From: Lachnospiraceae bacterium
Lineage (GTDB): Bacteria; Bacillota; Clostridia; Lachnospirales; Lachnospiraceae
Assembly (NCBI GenBank): GCA_029012365.1
Contig: JAQXLY010000019.1
Span: 32,561 to 96,560 of the forward strand
DNA: 64,000 nucleotides
Reading direction: 5' to 3'
Positions 60,128-64,000 of this stretch are shown here, one piece after another. The notes below the pieces were generated by a model. The model did not search any database. It was given only the letters and a program-made list of their open reading frames with translations, and was not told the DNA's origin. How positions within the stretch are numbered: position 1 is the first letter of the stretch; every line of letters begins with the position of its first letter. The position numbers were made by a program, and so were the translations under genes.

Positions 60128-61630
60128 CCATGTAATGTTCAAGCTGTCGCTTGTGGCGGCAACGGTGGTAATCATCAAATCCACCACCCGCCGCTTGTCG
60201 TCAAAGGATACATCGTCCCATGTGTCGAGGTAGCCGGAAATCTGGTTGACCTGTCCCGGGCTGATGGTTTCCACCGTCAGCTCGGCTATCTGCTTCACAA
60301 GTTCCTGCTTGCGCCCGTCCAGTTCCGCTATCTTCACATTCACATAGGAGAGCAGGACATTGTTCGCGCCCGTCAGACTGTCCACCAGCTTTTCAATCTC
60401 GCTGTCCACATGGAGAAGCTCTACTTGCAGGGCGGCGATTTTGGGATTGGCCTTTGCCGCTTTCTTCCTGCCCGTCAGCGTCTTGTGCTTTTCCAGCTTC
60501 TTCACCATCTGCTGGTAAACCACCGCTTCCAGTTCGGAAGTGATGATTTTCCCACAGCCCGGACAGCTTTTATTGTCCAGCCGTTTCGTACAGCGGAGAT
60601 ATTGCCTGCCGGACGGATTGAAGATACTCATAAGCGCATATCCGCAGTTCCCGCACTTGATTTTCCCCGCCAGCCATGTGTGGGTGGCTTTTCGGGCGGA
60701 CTGGATTTTCATGTTGTTCATCAGCTTCTTGCGGCAAGCCAGCCATATATCCGCCGGAACAATGCCCTCATGGGGAGCCAGCACCAGCATTTGGTCTTTC
60801 AAGTCGTTTTTCTTGCTGGGCTTCACATCCCGCCCCTGATACAGATAACAGCCGTTTGTCCCCGTAAAGTCGGCGGCGTCATTGACGATAACCGTACCCT
60901 GGCTTTTGAAAAATTCGTACACATCCAAGTCCGCCTGCACATAGACGGGATTGCGTAACATCTGCGCCAGTGTGGGGCGTATCAGTTCCTTGCCGTAGAA
61001 CAAAATCCCCTGTTCGGCAAAGTACCGGGTAATGTCCCCGTAAGAGGTTGTGGGCTGGGCGTACATCTCAAATATCAGCCGGATATTGGCCGCTTCGTCC
61101 GGGTTTACCACCAGCTTCTTTGTGTTGATACCGTCCATTTTGATAGGCTCGGTGTGGAAGCCGTAAGGGGCTTTCCCGCCCATCTTGAAGCCCCGCTGAC
61201 TGCGGGAGTAGTAAGCGTCTGTCACCCGCTTCTGTATCGTTTCCCGTTCAAGCTGGGCGAACACGATACAGATATTCAGCATAGCCCGCCCCATCGGGGT
61301 GGAGGTATCAAACTTCTCCGTAGAGGACACAAACTCCACATCGTACTGCTGGAACAGTTCCATCATGTTGGCAAAGTCCAGAATGGAACGGCTGATACGG
61401 TCAAGTTTGTAAACAATGACCTTTGCAATCAAGCCCCGCTTAATATCCCGCACCAGTTCCTGAAACTTCGGGCGGTCTGTGTTCTTGCCGCTGTACCCTT
61501 TGTCTGTGTATTCCTTACAGTTCCCGCCTTTCAATTCGTATTTGCAAAACTCAATCTGGCTTTCAATGGAAATGCTGTCCTTTTTGTCTACCGATTGCCT
61601 TGCATAGATCGCGTCTATCCTGTTATTCAT
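60119..61630 (-). CDS. Large serine recombinase (integrase)
   Basis: Excises and integrates the element. 503 residues: N-terminal resolvase domain with the nucleophile Ser in IYARQS (about residue 13) and the arginine-containing YKLDRISRS and AQLERETIQKR segments; a recombinase domain (about 155-260) with GKAPYGF; a zinc-ribbon domain with CGNCGYAL, CTKR and CPGC; and a C-terminal coiled coil. The frame extends 25 residues upstream, but AAGGAGCG before ATG at 61630 fixes the start. It lies at the end of the element, as integrases commonly do. Confidence 0.95.
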   Translation of the reverse strand: MNNRIDAIYARQSVDKKDSISIESQIEFCKYELKGGNCKEYTDKGYSGKNTDRPKFQELVRDIKRGLIAKVIVYKLDRISRSILDFANMMELFQQYDVEFVSSTEKFDTSTPMGRAMLNICIVFAQLERETIQKRVTDAYYSRSQRGFKMGGKAPYGFHTEPIKMDGINTKKLVVNPDEAANIRLIFEMYAQPTTSYGDITRYFAEQGILFYGKELIRPTLAQMLRNPVYVQADLDVYEFFKSQGTVIVNDAADFTGTNGCYLYQGRDVKPSKKNDLKDQMLVLAPHEGIVPADIWLACRKKLMNNMKIQSARKATHTWLAGKIKCGNCGYALMSIFNPSGRQYLRCTKRLDNKSCPGCGKIITSELEAVVYQQMVKKLEKHKTLTGRKKAAKANPKIAALQVELLHVDSEIEKLVDSLTGANNVLLSYVNVKIAELDGRKQELVKQIAELTVETISPGQVNQISGYLDTWDDVSFDDKRRVVDLMITTVAATSDSLNITWKI

Positions 61631-61720
61631 TTTGTCGCTCCTTTTCTTAAAAAGAAACGGAGCTGCTGACAGTTCTATTATACCGCCAGCAGCCCCGCAA
61701 ATCAACGATGGCTTCGGGAT

Positions 61721-61936
61721 TTATGCCCCGGCTTCCTCTTTCTGCCGCTTATCGGCATATTTGCGGAACACCTCATAAAGCTGCTGCTCCAGTTCCCGGC
61801 GTTTGGTCGCTTCCTGCTCCGGCGTGAACACCGGGGAGAGGTTTTCCAGCGTGATTTCCTTTCCCTGAAAAGTCACGACTTCTGTTTCCTTTTTGTATCT
61901 GATATTGTTACTTATAAAATCACCTTTCCTTTCCAT
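61721..61936 (-). CDS. Small element protein of unknown function
   Basis: A 71-residue hydrophilic protein between the relaxase and recombinase genes. It opens with basic residues and ends with a charged helix (EATKRRELEQQLYEVFRKYADKRQKEEAG). Its start overlaps the relaxase end by 17 bases, so it is translated together with it. Proteins of this size and place are common in mobilizable elements, but no function is assigned. AAAGG-type ribosome site lies within the relaxase end. Confidence 0.75.
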   Translation of the reverse strand: MERKGDFISNNIRYKKETEVVTFQGKEITLENLSPVFTPEQEATKRRELEQQLYEVFRKYADKRQKEEAGA

Positions 61937-62864
61937 ACTGCCGCTGCTGCCGTTTCAGTTCCGCCAGTATATCCGGCGGGATACGGTCAACCAGCCTTTG
62001 CATATCGTGCAGTTCGCTTTCCAGCTTTGCCCGCTCCATGCGGTCTTTGATTTTGCCGCTCTCGCTGGCTCTGGCTCGTGCTTCCAGCTTCTCATTTTCT
62101 GCCAGCAGGTCATTGATTGTGACCTTGTACTTTTTCAACTGCCCGGAGAAATTCTCCATCTGCGGGAACCACTTTTTCAGCATGGAGAGGGCTTCCTCTT
62201 TTTTCTTTCCGGCGTTCAGCGGGTTAATGCCGTCCAGTGTGGCTTCAATGGCTCTTGCCTGCCGGGAGAGGGAAACCGCCTGTTTGAAAAGCCGGGTGGG
62301 GATATGCTTCCGGCCTGTCTTGCTGGCGCTTTCCCCACGCTCCAAGTCGGGATATTTCTCCACCATGTAGGCGTGAAAATCATCCTGCCACTTCGTCAGG
62401 TTTGCCCGGTTGCCGATAATCTCCTTTGCACACAGGCGGTTGTCCTTTGTCAGCGGAACAAAGGTCAAATGCAGGTGGGGCGTTTTCTCGTCCATGTGTA
62501 CCACCGCCGACACGATATTTTCCCGTCCTACCCGGCCAATGAGGAAGTCCGCCGCCCTCTGGAAAAACGCCTGTATCTCCTTTGGGGATTTCCCCTTGAA
62601 AAACTCCGGGCTGGCAGTTACCAGCGTATCGACAAACCGTGTGCTGTCCTTGCGGGTTCGGCACCCGGCCTGTTCAATGCGGTTTTGAATGAAATGATAG
62701 TACCTGCCCTCTGGCTTGACGATATGAAAGTTGTACTTGCTCCGGCTTGTGTCAATGTCGGGGTTGCTGGCGTATTGTTCTTTCTGTCTTTCGTGATGGG
62801 CTTCCAGCGGCCTTGCCGGGTTGCCCTTGTGCTTCTCAAACCGCAAAATTGCGTGTTGTGCCAT
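61920..62864 (-). CDS. MobV-type mobilization relaxase
   Basis: Nicks the element at its origin of transfer so it can be mobilised. 314 residues; the N-terminal Mob/Pre domain contains the metal-binding motif HMDEKTPHLHL (about residues 122-132), hallmark of MobV relaxases, and an upstream RFEKHKGN segment. The second half (about 200-314) is a long charged coiled coil. An origin of transfer is expected just upstream (62865-63047 on this strand). AAAGGAGCAG lies before the start. Confidence 0.92.
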   Translation of the reverse strand: MAQHAILRFEKHKGNPARPLEAHHERQKEQYASNPDIDTSRSKYNFHIVKPEGRYYHFIQNRIEQAGCRTRKDSTRFVDTLVTASPEFFKGKSPKEIQAFFQRAADFLIGRVGRENIVSAVVHMDEKTPHLHLTFVPLTKDNRLCAKEIIGNRANLTKWQDDFHAYMVEKYPDLERGESASKTGRKHIPTRLFKQAVSLSRQARAIEATLDGINPLNAGKKKEEALSMLKKWFPQMENFSGQLKKYKVTINDLLAENEKLEARARASESGKIKDRMERAKLESELHDMQRLVDRIPPDILAELKRQQRQYGKER

Positions 62865-62892
62865 TCTGCTCCTTTCCCCATTCCTTTCCTAT

Positions 62893-62923
62893 CCGGGGTT
62901 TTCCATAGGGAAAATCCCGCCGG
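62893..62923. repeat. Imperfect inverted repeat upstream of the relaxase (oriT candidate)
   Basis: CCGGGGTTTTCC (62893-62904) and GGGAAAATCCCGCCGG (62908-62923) are near-inverted copies with one mismatch and one extra GC. It lies about 30-60 bases upstream of the relaxase start, where MobV-type elements carry their oriT. A nick site could not be identified. The remaining stretch to 63047 shows no gene. Confidence 0.4.
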
Positions 62924-63047
62924 AATTATCTCTGATACGATAGGAATGGAATGGATATAAATCAATCATTTTAATCTTTGTATTTCTATATACCGTCCGG
63001 TTTTCGTACGTCTCAGGAGTGATTTCCGTACTTCATGGGTACGGTTT

Positions 63048-63443
63048 TCAGTCCTCCGGCGTACCAGAACGGGATTTCTTGAAGTCGGTGTTTGGAACCG
63101 CTTCATAGGATTTTGGGAAAATGCGGTTGGGTTTGCCACAGCCCTGCTTCTGGATCTCCACCAGTCCGGCATATTGCAGTTCCCGCAGGGTGTTCACAGC
63201 TTTCTGCCGCCCACAGTGGAGCAGGTCAACCACTTCACAGATAGGGTAATACAGGAAAATCCGTCCGCAGTCATCCGCCCACCCATTCTTGCGGGATAAC
63301 TCTGTCCGGCGCAGGATAAAGGCGTACAACACCTTTGCCTCGTTGGACAGGGGCTTGAATGTAGGGGCTTCAAAGAGAAAATTCGGGAGCCGGGTGAAGC
63401 TGAACGCCTGTTCAGGCTGGTGAATGTAAATCGTGTTTGTCAT
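63048..63443 (-). CDS. Replication initiator RepA_N-like protein, short form
   Basis: A 131-residue protein with the winged-helix core of RepA_N/replisome-organiser proteins: FTRLPNFLFEAPTFKPLSNEAKVLYAFILRR, then a second helix-turn-helix with CGRQKAVNTLRELQYAGLVE. It ends soon after the DNA-binding core with NTDFKKSRSGTPED, shorter than many plasmid-type initiators that have a C-terminal domain. No clear ribosome site precedes the ATG. It may support replication of the circular form or act only as a DNA-binding protein. Confidence 0.75.
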   Translation of the reverse strand: MTNTIYIHQPEQAFSFTRLPNFLFEAPTFKPLSNEAKVLYAFILRRTELSRKNGWADDCGRIFLYYPICEVVDLLHCGRQKAVNTLRELQYAGLVEIQKQGCGKPNRIFPKSYEAVPNTDFKKSRSGTPED

Positions 63444-63553
63444 ATCGTGTTTTGTGGACGGTTAGAAGCCCGTTTTCCGGGGCGGGCGATACTTTATACC
63501 ACCTGCCCCGGTTTGGGGCCTGCGAAGCCTTATAAATCAAGGCTTTTCCGCTC

Positions 63554-63967
63554 CTAACTGTCCACAGCAGACCTCCTTTTCCGTTCACTTTCTGTTTTCT
63601 GCCGCCTGTGAACTCTGGCGGCGCAGTCCGGGCAGTATTTTGCCCGGTTGGATTTGGGGACGAACACACCGCCGCAAACCGCACAGCGTTTCATGTCCTT
63701 ATCCCGGAAAATCTCCGCTTTCAGCGTCCCGTCCAGCGGCAAGACCGCCCAGCGGAACCACTTACAGCAGACCGAGAAAGAAACCGTCTGCGGGCAGGTG
63801 CAGGTGTCCCCATCGTCAAGGGCAATGCAGTTGCCGCCCTCACAGTTGCAGCACTCCTGGCGTATCAGGCTGGCCGCCTGCTTCCTCTGCGCCGGTGTCA
63901 TGCGGTAAAGGGAACCGTCCGGCCTGCGTTCCAGCGGCGGCAAGTCTTTATAGGGGTTATCTCTCAT
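63554..63967 (-). CDS. Cysteine-rich VLP-domain-like protein
   Basis: A 137-residue protein with many cysteines in two groups: CCNCEGGNC...CTCPQ...CC (about residues 39-69) and CAVCGG...CPDC (about 94-115), the latter a zinc-ribbon-like knuckle ahead of a basic tail. It matches the Cys-rich VLP type of proteins found next to replication genes of Clostridia mobile elements; the function is unknown. GGAGGGAACGC precedes the start. The upstream gene of the element lies beyond the window. Confidence 0.8.
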   Translation of the reverse strand: MRDNPYKDLPPLERRPDGSLYRMTPAQRKQAASLIRQECCNCEGGNCIALDDGDTCTCPQTVSFSVCCKWFRWAVLPLDGTLKAEIFRDKDMKRCAVCGGVFVPKSNRAKYCPDCAARVHRRQKTESERKRRSAVDS

Positions 63968-64000
63968 GCGTTCCCTCCATTTTGCTTTCCATTGCCGTTC

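Larger units (their letters stand above)
60093..64000. mobile_element. One end of an integrative mobilizable element
   Basis: From about 60093 the GC content rises sharply and all genes lie on the minus strand: serine recombinase next to the boundary, a small ORF, a MobV-type relaxase, a replication-initiator-like gene and a Cys-rich protein. This is the standard content of a Clostridia mobilizable element that needs a helper conjugation system. The other end is outside the window. The exact att core cannot be fixed from one junction; it should lie between 60060 and 60118. Confidence 0.8.

Noticed and set aside
60410..60958. Plus-strand frame of 182 codons inside the recombinase gene
   Set aside because: Antisense shadow of the serine recombinase; no motif or ribosome site.
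61893..62960. Plus-strand open frame of 355 codons across the relaxase region
   Set aside because: It is antisense to the MobV gene, whose metal motif and coiled coil are clear; its composition reflects the GC-rich opposite strand.
63412..63684. Minus-strand frame of 90 codons between the Rep-like and Cys-rich genes
   Set aside because: It overlaps the coding part of the Cys-rich gene in another frame and has no motif.
1..64000. CRISPR array, tRNA or rRNA genes
   Set aside because: No regularly spaced direct repeats of CRISPR type, no cloverleaf with a TTCRA loop, and no rRNA stretches were seen on reading the intergenic regions.

Overview
The window reads as a chromosomal segment of a spore-forming, Gram-positive Clostridia, most likely a Lachnospiraceae gut bacterium, with a mobile element entering at its right end. 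The evidence is the sporulation trio spoIIGA-sigE-sigG behind a division/cell-wall (dcw) cluster, a PASTA kinase with its phosphatase, RnpM/YlxQ between nusA and infB, strong AGGAGG ribosome sites, and moderate GC with some TTG and GTG starts. No rRNA, tRNA or CRISPR array was seen.

Layout. 1-4.1 kb: end of priA, then def, fmt, a membrane zinc peptidase and rsmB. 4.1-11 kb: rlmN, PP2C phosphatase, PASTA kinase, rsgA, rpe, a PilZ (c-di-GMP) protein and thiN. 11.1-13.2 kb: ychF and a divergent lgt-like gene, ending at a terminator. 13.3-25.4 kb: dcw cluster mraZ-rsmH-ftsL-two class B PBPs-murD-ftsW-murA-divIB-ftsZ, led by a promoter with tandem MraZ-type repeats. mraY, murE, murF and murG are not in it. 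25.4-28.0 kb: a Spo0A-type promoter, spoIIGA (with a non-canonical GTT at its expected start), sigE, and sigG, whose ribosome site and start codon lie in a long inverted repeat. 28.1-29.9 kb: an uncharacterised membrane protein and a metallophosphoesterase. 30.0-39.2 kb: a nine-gene Mrp/Mbh-type cation/proton antiporter operon with four antiporter-like subunits and no hydrogenase genes. 39.2-44.6 kb: a CheX-like protein, an unknown single-pass protein, an aconitase-family hydratase and a GH43 lipoprotein. 44.6-53.1 kb: the translation operon rimP-nusA-rnpM-ylxQ-infB-rbfA-DHH phosphoesterase-truB-ribF. 53.2-58.1 kb: a Na/Pi cotransporter, then ylxM-ffh-rpsP-khpA and, after a terminator and a 134-nt palindromic element, rimM.

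After rimM the usual trmD-rplS is missing. Instead there are three AT-rich accessory genes: an alpha/beta hydrolase, a short aminoglycoside-phosphotransferase-like protein and a possible nucleotidyltransferase fragment. From about 60.09 kb the base composition turns GC-rich and the genes switch to the minus strand: serine recombinase, a small conserved-type ORF, a MobV-type relaxase, a short replication-initiator-like protein and a Cys-rich protein. This is one end of an integrative mobilizable element that runs past the window.

The most interesting signals outside the genes are RNA/DNA structures placed on translation starts or promoters (sigG, ylxM, rimP), the MraZ repeat array, the long-spacer spoIIG promoter with the GTT start, the nested palindrome at 57281-57414, and the Mbh-ordered antiporter operon. 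Start choices were made by ribosome-site spacing, and all family names rest on motifs read by eye, without database searches.
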